Assembly (NCBI GenBank): GCA_030407085.1
Contig: CM059584.1
Coordinates: forward strand, 4,340,001-4,404,000
Source of the DNA: Trichopria drosophilae
Taxonomy: Eukaryota > Arthropoda > Insecta > Hymenoptera > Diapriidae
Direction of reading: 5' to 3'
Length of the DNA stretch: 64,000 nucleotides
The first letter of the stretch is position 1. Every line of letters begins with the position of its first letter. This document shows positions 12,491 through 26,090 of this stretch, in pieces. Below the pieces are notes generated by a model. That model did not search any database, had not been told where the DNA came from, and was given only the letters and a program-made list of their open reading frames with translations. The translations under genes were made by a program, and so were the position numbers.

Positions 12491-14398
12491 GAACTGATGG
12501 TTCATTTCCTTTTGTTATTTTGCTTTATTAAATTTTGGATACGATTTATCAACGAAGGCTGGGATTATCTGTAGGAAGTATACGACATCAAAATTCCATG
12601 AGTTTTTAGAGTAAATCAGGAAATCAAAACCGTCAAATGGTTCTGATCTAATACGATGCTGGAAAAGTATGGATGGATATAAAATACTTTCACACTAGGA
12701 AATTCTAGTATAGTTTTAGTTGAGGTCTTAAATAGGAAATTCCTCATCAGGAACTTTTTTCTAAGACGTTATTGGGATTAGAATCCGCGCTCCCTAATTC
12801 TTCCAGGTAACTATGAGCAGGAGTTACCTAACTTTATACTATGAGGAATTTAGCTTATTGGAAATGTTCTGTTTGGTTTTATAACAGCTATCTAATCTTT
12901 ATTTCTTCTAGTGCTATTTAATCTTTCTAGCGCTGTCGAATGCAGATAGGACTTTCTAACATGGCTGATAGGTCGCTGATGATATGATTAGTTCTATCAT
13001 CTGTGTAATGGGAAACAGTGGCGAACATAATGTTTCTTTTAGAGCAACTCTGGCCGGCATTTTTAGGTTTCGGAACGATTTCGTAAAGGACTAGCAATGG
13101 TTGGTTTATTTTGTATTTTGAATATTCTTAGACCGGAATATGAATACAGGCTTTTTATGTAAAAAATATCAGATAAAATGCCATTAGTGAACCTTGTTGA
13201 TACTTCACATTATATAGTGAACTCTCTAACTCGATTTTATCGTTTATCTTTGCGTTGTTGTCAACTAGACATTTGAAACAAATACTTTGATCAACTATTT
13301 ATTCAAATGAAAATGTCAAATATTTCTAAGGCACTCCATTATTATGATGTATAAATTATGCAGATAATGCTCAAATTACATTCGTTAATTACGAAAGGAG
13401 ATTCAAATTCACGTACCCAAAGTTTTAATGAACTCATTTTAGCAATTCATTTCAGTAGAAAAATTGAGGACCTACTAGTTTACGACTGGACTGTTCATAG
13501 CATTAATGTAGTATACGGATACTATTAAACAGCATAGATAGTCGGTGAATGCAAATTGTATTTCCTTCAACGCGATATGATTGCAGTATGATAGCAAAAT
13601 TGCCTACCATTACAAGTTGACGTTCGTCCTAGGAAGGCCTCGGCGAGAAAACGAGGTCATGAAACTCACGACACGAACTACTGAAGTATGATTTACGACC
13701 ATCCGCTCCATTGATAATCTGGGCTTACTAACGCGAACGGGATTAGTTTATATGTTAAAAAAAGTTTATAAAGACATTGAACGATATGCTTTATTGGTGA
13801 AAGTTCAATCTTGAACTTGTGTAAAACGGTAGATACGAATTTTATCGAAAGATAACATCGAATCAGTTTTCCAATAGGAGCGTTCGTTTAGGAATTGCTA
13901 AATTCTAAATGGATATAGTTTATTCCGTTCTATAATTCGGCCATTCTTTGGGTATATTTTACACGCATAGAATATTGTAATATGAAAACGGATTTAATCG
14001 TTTCTTGAGAATTTAACTATTTTTAATATGCTCTCTTAATTTACATACATTTAAGTGAGCTGGACCTACTTATACACTGAACAGTAGTCGTTGAAGTACC
14101 GAGTAGATAAAGAATAATTAAGAACATTTTGAATAAAAGTAGTGGTACACAATTAGTCAATCGTAAAATGAATACATATTTAATTAGTAACAAAAAATTT
14201 AACTCGATGAAGTAAGTTGGCAGTTATAATTGCTTAAGAAGACTTTAAAAACAAAAATGTTTTCTACGATTTGTCAAATGATTTGTCGAAATTAGGACAG
14301 GGTTTAAATTAGACGTAAAATGTCTCGTCTATTGGACTAACAAACCTAATCGAATTCATTCGAGAAATTTAGTAAAATAGCTACTGACAAAAATGGCA
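12491..14398. other. No recognised feature
   Basis: AT-rich, no frame over 60 codons and no repeat structure I can support. Confidence 0.5.
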
Positions 14399-14531
14399 TT
14401 GCACACACCTCTTTTATAATGAGAATTATATAATTCCATTCGTGTAATTAATTCCAGCAACATACTCCTTATTTTCTAGTACTTAAATACAAACACTCCT
14501 AACAGTTGAAATATCATTGAGGTGTGTGCAA
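14399..14531. mobile_element. Candidate 133-bp MITE with 13-bp perfect inverted ends
   Basis: TTGCACACACCTC at 14399-14411 is matched exactly by its reverse complement at 14519-14531. The AT-rich interior has no coding capacity. I see no target duplication, so insertion is not proven; it may be a chance inverted repeat. Confidence 0.4.
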
Positions 14532-16190
14532 GGAATCAAGGTTTGGTTTTAATTAATAAAAAAGTCTAATTTAATGTACGTGCATTACTTCCCTATGGCG
14601 CGCAATAACATTCCATACCATTATATCTGACTCTCCGGTTCAAAAAGGAAACAATGCGTGAGTTTCATGAATCATATCTAAATGACGTTGGTTAGAACTG
14701 GTTAATAATTATCCCACCTGAGTAGCGTTAGGCACGATAAATCATTACTGTGAGAGAAAAGTATCCAATGAACTTCAATGAATACGATTGCCGATAACGT
14801 ACAATAACGCGATTAAGATCTCTCTGAAGTAAGAACGTCGATTTTATCTCGTTCAGGAATACGAGTATTTATTCTTGATACCGTTGCGCAAGAGCAAACA
14901 GGTGTAAAACCAACGATAAGATAATTTTACTCAAATGACATGAATATTTGCAAGGATGATTGAAAGAAAAGCATTATTTAGAAATGTAACGTATTGGCAA
15001 CTTTCGTTAACAAGTGATCAGAAGCACTAACGTAGTAAAAAGGATCCTTATTCTACTGAAATCAGATATTAGACATTAAATAAAGTTGTTAAAAACAAAA
15101 GAATTTATTGGAAAATTATGTTGGTTTCCGCTGCGAATACCGCAGCTTTCTGGTCACAACAAAAAGGAATGATATAAATAATTATAATAATAATATTCTC
15201 GTATTGTTCTTCTTTATCAAGATTGCTTTCGGTAATATTGCTAGTGACTGTTATTCGCAGACTTGAATTTACTTTTCGCCCGCGGTTCTCTTCTACTTTC
15301 CCGTCATTGCGGAGCTTCTCGTGATGAGAAAATGCTGCAGGGATTTTGGGACATAGGCAAAGTACCATTCCTGATCGTCATCTCTTTTTACGTTCAACTA
15401 GGATAAGTTTCGAACTAAAAAGGAATCCTGCTTTTCCAAGAATGTCTTAACTTCCGCCATTCGACCGTGACTTATGAACTATATTTTTTACGAACTTAAT
15501 GGGAAATTATAAATTGTGCAATGTTATTGTGGCCATCTTTGTTAGCATTGTCATCACATCATGGATATGCATGGTCGACGATACGAGATGTAATGTTTAC
15601 TTTGTTTTGATGGTTATTTTTGGGTGGGTACCAAAATCCCGGTGTTTCAAAATCCTCAAAATTTTGACTATTTAAAATTTCGACGATCAAAATCCTAAGA
15701 CATAAAATTTCCGATAACTAATAGCTTACAGCTTGAATTCCCGATGTCCAATAAACCAGTTTGGTCGCTATTATCTAGTCATGATTATACTTAATGTTAG
15801 AAGAGCTCTTAACACACTGTTACTGAGAACTAATATTATTTTGCAAATTATTTTCTGTCAATTACGAAAGTAAAATATTCAAGACGCTTATAGAAATATG
15901 GACTACAAATGCTATAGATTTGTACTAAAGTCAGTGACTTGATTAGGATTTGAAAATGTTAATTCTGCGCCTGCATTTTCGAGTTATAATTGGATTTGCT
16001 AATCGTCAACAGTTTCCTGAAGCTGACGGATTCTGTAATGTTCTACGTTTCTAAGTATCATATTACTGCGCAACGAATATACGTAATGTTCTTTCCCTCG
16101 ACATGCAGATCAGAATAAAATTCTAATGCAGGCTGCAAAATGATCAACGGAGCAATTAGCTAATGACTCGTAGAAATTATCGACAAGCAG
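14532..16190. other. Mostly featureless; degenerate AAAATCC-rich tract at 15630-15715
   Basis: An 87-codon minus frame (15105-15368) is not recognisable. At about 15630-15715 CAAAATCC / TAAAATTTC blocks recur roughly every 15-20 bp. This looks like a decayed complementary-strand relative of the GGGGATTTTG minisatellite near 45.4 kb. Confidence 0.4.
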
Positions 16191-16199
16191 AGAGGAAAA

Positions 16200-16800
16200 A
16201 GGTGATTTAAAATCGTATTCGCGGTTCTAAATGATCCATAGCACCTTGCCAGCGGCGCGTTTAGAAACGAGGATCGAGGAACGCGGGCATTGGAAATTGC
16301 GAATACGAACCGTTTGCTAGATCCCTTATGTATATTTTCAACTGGCTAACAAATCCTTTTTCACACGAGCAGTACGCACCAACACGAATGTCCTGACGAA
16401 CGGGGCGTAAATCTCTCGCTCTGGTGGCATTGCGTTACAAGCCTCGGGTTAGGTCGGTTGTAACGCAGGAAATATCATTTCTTCTGACAGTTGAACGAAG
16501 AGAAATCGAATTTTGTTTTGTGACTCTGAGCGCCAGAATTCACCTATCGATTGTCGTACTTCCGTAACGCAAAGCCCCGTTGGAACCTACGCAATGCCAG
16601 GGATCAAGAAATGGAAAACGTAAGATCGAGTATTTTCGCATCGATCATGGGGTCATTCCTCTTCGATTCGATTGTGTCGGATTTGATACTTATCGCGGGT
16701 AAATTACATGTCAGATGTACGAGATGTGCTGAACGTTTTGCGTCAGAGGGTTATTGCAACAATGCTGATGGAGGAAGTCCTGTAGGCTAAAGATAGAGAA
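16200..16800. other. GC-richer island
   Basis: Higher GC and more CpG than the flanks. A 79-codon plus frame (16551-16790) has no motif I recognise. GTTACAAGCC and GGTTGTAACGC near 16433-16465 form an imperfect small inverted repeat. Possibly a regulatory or exon-containing segment. Confidence 0.35.
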
Positions 16801-19800
16801 TGTCACTATGGTTGTTATCACTGCGTTATTTATATTGAAATCGCACCAATTATTTCTGTTTTATTGTTTAGGTTCAAATGCCGATATGCGTTTCTTATGC
16901 ATTTCGTAATATCTCGTTAAAAATTGCTTGAAAATAATTGTTGTTATTAGGAATGCTGACTATTTTATATCTGAATGTTTTCATTTTCTAACTTTGTCTT
17001 CAAAATTAACATTCATAAACAATATATTTCACGATTAGCATACTTACTATCATTACCGCAATTGTCATATGTATCTTCATAATGTTGAACGTTCTCTAAG
17101 ACGATTTAAAATGTTAAACAATGACATATGGTCGACGAAACGTAGACGAATAGTGAATTAATTATTTTCATCCCGAAACCAGAAAAGCAGGTACTTCGAC
17201 TTCAGCTCAGTGTCTTCAGTAAAAAGAATGTTTTTTTATTTTTAAAACATACGTTTCTTCTTATTTTCAAGTGTGCTGGATCGTTTTCCGCTGAGAAGAT
17301 TGCAAAGAAATCATTATTTAAGGTCAAATTTTGCAAAATAAAATGAAAATTAAAAAAATAACTTAAACAGTATATGGTATTTTTATTTTACTAGTAAATA
17401 ATCATTCTTTTTCAATTTTCTCGATGGAAATTGATAAAACACAATTGAAAATAGTAAGAAATGTATCTTTAAAAGATTTTTAAATATTTTTTTACTGGAG
17501 AAATTGCGCTGAAGTTGAGTAATTGATTTTCTGAAAAGGGGTCATTCTTGGGGAACTTTAAACAGATTTGGATCTATACGTACCTATTTGGTATATCAAA
17601 AATAAGAATGGTCTAGTAATTAAAATGGGGTTTCGTGGACTCAGGAGAGTTCCATTAATGATCACGCGGATATGAATGGCGGAAGTGACAATTGGTGATG
17701 ACCATATCATGTTCTATCATTAATCTTGTTTCTATTGTTGTTGGGATCTTCTATAACCCTTCATGATTTATGGATCAATTTACGTCTTAGTAACTTGTCT
17801 TATTTTCTACGAAATTTATAGTCGTATTAACATTAGACTAAAGAAGTTAACAATTTAAACCTAGAGAAAGCTAAGATTCTATTATCACGAGACGTCTGGG
17901 TAATAAATACGTATTTTTATCAGACGCGAAATCAACGCGTGGGCATTCATTTTTACAGACCAGGAACCGGCAAGTGGTAACGGGACAGGGTGTCTAGAGC
18001 AAGTTTAATCACTGATACTTTCTCGTCGTAGATCATGAATTCATGTTCCAACAATTTTTTCATGATTACGAGACAATCGTTATTTAGAATTCGTTAGGAG
18101 CGTACGTGTCTTTTCTCCTCCTATCTTTCATATGGGTGACATTAATGTTTTCATTGACTTCGAACTGGGATCATGCAGTTCAAGTAACTCGTTACGAATT
18201 CATGGTTTATGAATTCATAGCTATTTTTAAACTGCAACTAACTATCGATGTTGCTAGATACATCGACGATAGAATCTTTTTATTGATCAAGTCATTGGAA
18301 ATAGAGTTCCGGGGGGTATTTTGTGTGCAGACTGTGGGTCACTCGACCGGAGGAACTAGCTTCGAGTCAATAAGTATGCACGCGATATATCTTGGCATAT
18401 GTACTTTGAACGATCTACACTACACCATGAGCTATTTCTACTAACAGTTCAACTTGCCTACGTAACTCGACTTGGCTTTTGCCGCACGAGCAAAGAGGCA
18501 CTCCCGACACGCGCCAATGCATGTCTTGCTCCATTTCATCCTATTGCCTATTCTCACCACTTACTCACCTACTTAACCTGCGAGACGGAAATGCTGACCG
18601 CGAGTTATAATGTTGGATCAACGGACTGGCACTTCCAACGGAACTCTTTTACACACAGCAATTGGATGCACTTTTTTGGATGGTCTTGTTGCAACTAGGC
18701 AAGTTGATACGAAAATGCTGTGATAGTATAATCAAGGTGGGGACAGCATAGCTGTAATATTATCCGATGACTTTCGGTGATTAAGGTCGATTGGTAGGTA
18801 ATATGAGAGGAATGGCGTAGCAATTAGTCTACAGGAAATTATTTTACCAAAGAAAACGTCAGCGTGTCAAGGAACTTGATTATAGACTCTGTAATGAACT
18901 TTTCCTTGTATGAAATAGATTTTGATTGGATACATATTTCGCATGATCCTGTTATCAATTTTATAGCATTTGTGTTAGTAATTTTCACTTTGGTAAACAT
19001 ATATGGATTGTTAATGCAAAAGGAAAAAAGGAACTTAATTTTCCACCTAAATATATTCTGATGTCGAACGTCAAACATTGGTCGACATACTGTTTGATTG
19101 AGGAATCAACAATCATTATTTGGTTCGCAAAATTTATTGTTGTTAACAAATAATTTGCAAATTATATGACAACAGTGTTACATTTACAAGAAAAAACATA
19201 ATGGCATGTCAGTTTTCCACTATTTCAAAGTAAAAGAAGTTGAAATTCAATTTTACAAACTTAGTAGTGAAACTATCAGTTTTATTTCTGATACTTTTTA
19301 AAATCATTTAATATAATGACTTTCAATTTTATCCCTAGAATCGCTACTATCCAAGAAAAAAGAAAACGCTCGAAATTGTTGCATAGCTATAAATAAGGAA
19401 ATGTTGGAATGTGTCTTTTTTTGAAAATTCATTTTTAAATTCATTAAGACGGAAAAAAATAAATAGTTTCGCTATTTATATAGTAGGATCTGGCATAATT
19501 ACGTTTGTTAGTTAGCTTTACTATTTAAATAATATACTTGGCTACCTTGATAGATCACCTTGGTTGTTCACCAAGTATTCCATTTTTTCAGTGTAACTTT
19601 TTTAAGGTATCTAAAATGCTATTGTTGGGTCTTATTGAACTCGAACAATCCTTCACGTAATGTTGAGTTATAGTGTATTTTCAATTTTACGATGAAAAGC
19701 CCCCAACATTAAAAAAAACGCGTGTATTACGGTTTTTACGTCATTTTTATTAGTCATTAATAAATTAATTACGATCCTTTAAAAACTGTTTTAAACATAA

Positions 19801-22800
19801 AAATGTGTACCAATTGCAAAATCAACTTTAGTTGTATGTTAGACCTAGATTAACAATATAAATCATGGCCATATTTTTACCTTAGTTTACTTATTAATCA
19901 CCTTAGAATAATTTAAAATTGTGTCTTCGAAAAATATTTTTCCATGATGCGACTTATTTTAAATTTATAGTCAGGGTTTTTTAGGATTGATTATTATGAA
20001 TCTGTACTTGGAATTTCAAAAACTTAATTTTTATGAAATTTATTCTTGCCAATATGGGATGTGCCATTTTGAATTTCAGAAGTTATTATCAGATTTGTAA
20101 TTAGAACTAAAAAAAATATTTATTGCCAGGTTATGTTTAAGAATTTATGTTCTTAGAAATAATTTCTTTAACAAAATACATTCAATTGAAAATTAATAAT
20201 TGTAATTTTGTTTATAAAAACTATTTGTTTTACTGTATGTTGCAAACATACTGGCACTAAATACATGATAAGTAAAAGTTAAGTGCTTTGCTACAAAGTA
20301 AGGAAACTATCGATTTATATTTGCCAGTAAAATTTGGTAAGATCATAGTGTAATAGTTATTTACGATATTACTGTCAGTACCATCCACAATAAATAACTG
20401 ACGTATTATTTAACCTGTTTAAATGTTATGCTGCATGACTTTAGAGATCTGACTAAATATCAGTAAAGTAATTTTTAAGGTAAATTTTCTGTATTCAAAG
20501 AGTGTGTGATGACAGCCGATAAATCAACAAATTCGTGTATTCCCACTAATATTAGCGCTGTTCAAATATTACATTAATACACAAACATATCAATATGATT
20601 ATCGTATAGAAATGCTTTCAAAATACAGCATCAAAGTTCATGCTTGAACTGAAATATTTTGAAGGAATATTAATTGATACGTTATTATAAAAAATACCTT
20701 CTATTATATTCAAGAGTAAAATGCATTTAATAACTCCAATAAACTAAAATTGTATTATGAATTTAATAATCTATGCAGACTATCAATATTCAGAAACTTT
20801 CATTAAGTTACAACGATCTATGAAAAGACGAGGAATTATATTCAAAATTACCAAGGGTATGAAAGCTTTAATTTCAAAGTAGATTCATCCACGTGTTATT
20901 GGCAAACTATCGACAAGTAAACATGATACTGGTATAAATTTATACGTTACATAGACTGGTTACAGCAACCCGATCTATACGAAAACTGTTGAGACACAAA
21001 GTTCTCTTTGTGTCAACGTCAAATTATGCTTAGATTATTTCGCATTATTATATTACAGAAAATATAATGTCGGTTTGTAAATGGATTTGAGAAAACCTTT
21101 TTATGCATCAAATCATGTACATCATAAATATAGAAATAAACTAAATTATAATTTTACAGGGGGTTGGAGTTAACTTTTGTTATGTTCGTGTTAAGTAATG
21201 CCAAGCTTGTTTCCTTCTAAATAAATTTTCAAATCTGATACGATAAATGAAGGGTTTTATCAATTATAAGGCATTAAGGAGTTGTTGATTGGATTTGTAA
21301 TAATATATTTATTAACTTACGTTTCTCTGTATTTATAAAAAGGTCATTATGATAAGCTCAGGAACGAATTATGCGTTCTCGCGTAGTGTTTTAAAGGTAG
21401 GTAAACTGTAAAGCAGAAACTGTCTTCACACTGTGTAACAAGAAACTTGCACGAGAAGCGACCGCGTCTCTTGATATAGATTATATATTAAATCTTATTT
21501 GAGCTATGTATCACCTTATATGATTTTATTTAATTTGCACAAATAACGAACATCGAAATAAAATAATATAAGTGTCATAACGATTTGTTAGTTGCTATTG
21601 TTCTTATAAATTGTATATTAAATGTTAGATATTAATTAAAACTAGATAATAAATCATCAAAACGTCATATTTCTTTCTCACCAGACAATAAAGTTGAGAA
21701 ATTAATATCAGTTTAATCAAGAATTTTCATTTGTTTTGTTCTATTTCGTATTCTCTCAATTTGCCTCTATAAAGAAGTGTTTCATGTTTTAATATATGTT
21801 ACAATTCATACATATTAAGAATGTGACAATTTTTGTTAGGAATTGTGAATTGTGATAAGTTCTCAAGAATTGTTATATGTGATCGACACCGCTCAGACTA
21901 GTTTGATGTCTTCAATTATTTACTTATCAAAAAGGTCGGGTGGTAAATTTTAGTATACCCAAAAGTTTTAATTATCTATACAGTCCTCCTATTTTTCATG
22001 GCACTTTTCGTTATAATGACTTTAAGTGTATATCAATAAATGGTTCCTAATAAATTTTATTTACTCATCAATAATTATTGTTCTATTAAAACTTTTTGAA
22101 ATACAGTAAATGTCCAACTATTTTTAGGTTAAAAAATCAATATCCAAAAAAAAACAATTGATATTATCTTAGTAAAGTTTACAAAAGTTTAAAAATAATT
22201 TTTAAAAATGAATAGCCATTGAATACACGTTATTTGGAATAATTATGTGGAAGATATTCTACTACATATTTTAATCTTTTAAATAAATTTTTTAATAATA
22301 TACATTATTACTACTAGTTACAAGTGTTACTAAAGTTTTTGGAAGTAAGACATGTTTCAATTATTTTATTAGGAATATCTACGTAATACAAGACCGTGTT
22401 TTGCACTTCATTTCCCCATCGATATTGTACAGAAAATCTTGGAATATTACATTTAGGAACGGTCATGATTGTTTAAAAACGATTAAGTTATTAATTCTTC
22501 GTAGCATTATGAACTCTTGTAATTATAAAATATCATAGCTTTATATAATTAAATAATTTTCATCTCAAAATCATTTTCTTGCTTTCTCGTATTCCAAAGT
22601 TCCTCGAGCTTAAGTAAGTATAATTTATTTAGTGATTAATACGAGATATTGACTCCGTTAGTGTTCATGTAATTATTACTTAATTAGCCATTAATGTAGT
22701 TGAGTAAATTCAATCGTATCTTATTAATAATGTTAAGACTAAAAATAGTAATATAGAAGTGTACTTCATTCAACTTAATTTGATTGTAATCTAGATTGTA

Positions 22801-23347
22801 TTATGTTTTTATAAATCGTCACTGATTTTTATTTAACCGGGAGTCACCAGGTAAAATACTTGATTATTCTCGATTTTAATACTATTTGATTATATATTGA
22901 TTTTAAACTAATAACTAATAAAGTTCAATCAATAATAAGTATCAAAATTAGACACCAATAAAATAAAATCATATGAACAAGCATCTTCAACTTTTGTCCA
23001 ATGTAATGTTTTTTACTTACTTTTATTAAATTATTATTTTTATTACTTTTATATATTTGTTATGTCTTACAGATTTGTTTTTTGTTATTATGATTACATA
23101 ACATCCATTTTAGAAATCACACTTTTGATTCAATTTGGATGCTTCAATATTTTCTGGTGCAAATAAGAATAGCCATTTCATTTTGTATACTTGAATTACA
23201 CTAATTGTAAAATTATACTAAAATTGTCATTTTAAAAAACACGTTGGTCTTGAATTGGCTAGAAACATTTAATCTGGCACAATCATTCTTATTTTAACGC
23301 TTTGAAATATACATTTTTATTTACACCAAATAAAAATCGGATGAAAC
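16801..23347. other. Long AT-rich stretch without recognised genes
   Basis: Over 6 kb with no recognisable gene or element ends. Two overlapping plus frames at 18106-18444 and 18399-18698 (112 and 99 codons) and a pair in antisense at 18839-19078 are unrecognised. 18300-18680 is slightly GC-richer than the rest. The remainder is very AT-rich with short poly-A and poly-T runs. Confidence 0.5.
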
Positions 23348-23570
23348 TTGTTACTCGTAGGCAGGTTTTTTGAGTCGCTGACCACGAATATGACTTCAGA
23401 TTTTCAAAATTTAAGATGGCGGATCCAAGATGGCCATCAAAAATTTAAAAATTTATTTGATCGAAGTGAAAATGTGTACTCGAGAGTTTTAGGGATCGTA
23501 GATTACGAATCTAATCTTAGATTTTCAAAATTAAAAATGACAGGTTTAATATGACAGCTATAATGTAAAC
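23348..23570 (+). repeat. Dispersed GATTACGAATCTGA repeat, two units
   Basis: Two successive units each contain a GAATATGACTTCAG or GATTACGAATCTAA box, then TTTTCAAAATT and AAGATGGCGG or AAAATGACAGG. The first unit at 23380-23440 includes GATGGCGGATCCAAGATGGC. Unit spacing is about 110-120 bp. The frame at 23348-23554 is a translation of this repeat, not a gene. Confidence 0.7.
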
Positions 23571-24545
23571 AGTTTTCGAGGTCGTAAAAGGTAAACTATG
23601 AAATTTCGGCACTCTGCTTGTTGAATCTGCTAAAATTTATCTTGAAAATGTAACATTATTCAATATTCAGTTTGATTTCGGTCAAATATTTTTTTTTAAT
23701 TTCTTACCGTCATGTTGAATGCGCTCGAAAACCCCCGAGCACCCAGTTTCGTCTTATTTCAACGACGGTTTCTTTTCAGCATACATTCTTTGTAAAAAAT
23801 ACGTAATTTTTATACATTGTTTGTCATTATAAACAATTTAACACAATAATTCATATTAAATATTAATTTTTTTTACGGTTAAAAACATGTTATCGAAGTA
23901 CGGAAAAAAAATTTGCACCAAACTTCAATTTTAAGGACACCGTGCTTCAAAAGGTTAAAATGTTTGACATATTAAATATGAAAATTTATGATTGGCTCAT
24001 ATTCTTTGGGCCGGTACTTTCGGACCACATTTGAATTTCTCTTGTGCATGAAATGAAAAAAATATCAAGAAAAAAGTAAATACATTTTATTATTTTCATG
24101 CAAGCAAGTGATCGTGTTTTTTATGGTGATTGATGCGAGCAGAATCAATCTTTAACTAATGGCGGTACTCGACGTGGGTTTGTTTTCCACATGGTGGGTT
24201 TTTCGCACGCCATTGCATACCCTAATAAGAGTTCCTCTTAAAATGAAGGTGAACTGTTAGGTATTTGTCTGTAATGGGCCTTCAAATTGCTGGAGATACC
24301 GATAAAGCAGAAGAAACTGTTCTGGATGATGATTTTTGGAGACTGTAAAAATGAGTCGTGATACGAGCGTATTCGAATTTACCTTGGTTATTACGAGATC
24401 CGTTTTTAAGTCAGTCGCGTGCGGTGTTGTCACCAACATTATTAAAGTCTTATTTTGTTGGCTTGTGTTGTATGTCATTACCACTCTCATATTGACATGA
24501 TTCTGGATCTCAGATTGCATCAAAATAAATTTTTCTGCCCAAAAT
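23571..24545. other. No recognised feature
   Basis: AT-rich sequence. An 88-codon minus frame (24257-24523) is not recognisable. Confidence 0.45.
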
Positions 24546-24715
24546 ATCGGCTTTGTGACTCAAGCGGTAACGGCCTGGACTCCGAAGTCGTAGGTCGTGA
24601 GTTCGATCTCCGTCAGGTGAACGATTTTTTAATTTCGTTTTTAAGCTGCAGCTCGCTGTTGGAAAGATGAGCCAAGTTGTTTGTTTATGTTTCGAAAATA
24701 TTGTTTGTTTATACT
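24546..24715 (+). mobile_element. tRNA-derived SINE, copy 1
   Basis: A tRNA-like head (24546-24621) has an A-box-like GTGACTCAAGCGG, an anticodon-arm-like segment with loop CTCCGAA, and a good B box (GAGTTCGATCTCC). The body continues with a TTTCGTTTTTAAGCTGCAGCTCGCTG block and a TTGTTTGTTTATG segment. The same head-body order recurs at 46.3 kb and, inverted, at 51.4-51.6 kb, which shows this is a SINE family rather than a tRNA gene. The anticodon position (CCG here, ACG in copy 2) points to a tRNA-Arg ancestor. The anticodon stem no longer pairs properly, so a functional tRNA is excluded. Confidence 0.75.
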
Positions 24716-24873
24716 TTGCTAGACTTCGTGTAGGTTCCTGTACTACATTTCATACACAAATGTGAAGTATGGCGCCGTCTACGAAGACGACCTGTAGCTC
24801 TCGCAAATGTTACGATTAACTGCATGGTCAAATTTTGTGCAAAAGGACGATTCCGCCAGTTAAATAAAAAATT

Positions 24874-24893
24874 AAAAAAAAAAAAAAAAAAAA
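24874..24893. repeat. Poly-A run
   Basis: About 20 consecutive A residues, with an AT-rich run-in. It could be the tail of a retroposed sequence, but no matching body or target duplication is evident. Confidence 0.8.
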
Positions 24894-25224
24894 TAGCATA
24901 AAATTCACAATTATTCATTGACGATGTCTCGTAACGATTATACATCGATTACATCCAGATCTCTAAAAGCCTTGATGGCTCTGAGATCGATAAGACCTTT
25001 CTGAAAAGTTTTACATCATCTTCATGAATTTGAAACAAAATGATGAACCTATATGAATATTGTCATTAAAATGCACAGTTGATACAAGAATATTTCATTT
25101 TGTACCATTATAACTGTTGGGTACTCTTTCTATGAATGTTGGAATCGAATATAGAAGCAGGTAAAAAATCGTCAGATGTTCAAGGAGAGGCAAACCGGAA
25201 ATTCTTGGAGTATCGTGCGTTCTT

Positions 25225-25620
25225 GAAATAAAATATTTGTGGGTAAATCTTGTCTCGCGAATCGGCTTCATGAATAATTTCGGTCCGCCGGAGACTCGTC
25301 AGCCTGAGGGCATCAGCCCTGAGGGGCTCCGTTCTAATTACGGCAACTGCGGAGCGCGTCTGCGCCCCAGGCTCGCCCTAGGGCCTTTTGCAGTTCCCTT
25401 TACCTCCTCATCCCTTGGTGCCCGGGATCCCCTACCGCCCCATGCTCTACGTGAACTTTTCGAGACGTCGAAGCCCGCTGTTCCACCTTTATAGCTCACT
25501 GACTATCGCGCTTTTTGTCATTTCGACTCGAGGGATCTTTCCCCGTTTAAATATTTATTTTCGACCACCGGGCGAACGGCTATATTCTGCGGAGCTTATT
25601 TGGAACTCGATTAGTTACCT
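25225..25620. other. GC-rich island between AT-rich flanks
   Basis: One of the strongest local rises in GC in the window, with sharp borders. It contains two close CCTGAGG blocks (about 25301-25325) around GCATCAG and a CCCGGGATCC segment near 25420. Two overlapping plus frames (25237-25494, 25388-25630) are in different registers and both look like translations of GC-rich non-coding DNA. It could be a first exon, a promoter region or a fragment of an element. I recognise no protein motif. Confidence 0.4.
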
Positions 25621-26090
25621 ACTATTTTGAGGTTGTTTTTCGTCACGAATTTAATGAAGTTTAGTCTTACGCAATTGCATTTTGAACGAATTGAAATCAT
25701 CTTTTGGGGGGACTACATTAAACTTTTAACACCCCCGATTTCGGAAAACGTCATTTACACTACTTTCTTTTATAAATATCCAACCAAACAATTTTTAAGT
25801 AACATTTTTTGTTCAATCTTAATTTTTATCATCGTAACGCTTTCTAGGCATTTTCTAACCTATCAAAAGCGTGTTAGGCATAGTTTTATTTAAAAAATAT
25901 GCATTTACATAGTTTAATTTTTACTGAATTTGATTTTTAAATGACACCTCAACGCCAAAAATTATTAGAAATCTCGAAATTTCCTACATTGCTAAATTCT
26001 GTTCGACCATATATTGTTAAAACATATGAAACAGGTCGACTGTCATTCCTTTGATTTTCAAAAATCAAAATGTCGGCTCTCTATGAAGAA
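25621..26090. other. No recognised feature
   Basis: AT-rich; an 88-codon plus frame (25627-25893) is unrecognised. Confidence 0.45.

Noticed and set aside
24546..24621. tRNA gene by B box GAGTTCGATCTCC
   Set aside because: The anticodon stem does not pair, and the same head with a conserved non-tRNA body occurs at two other sites, so it is a SINE.
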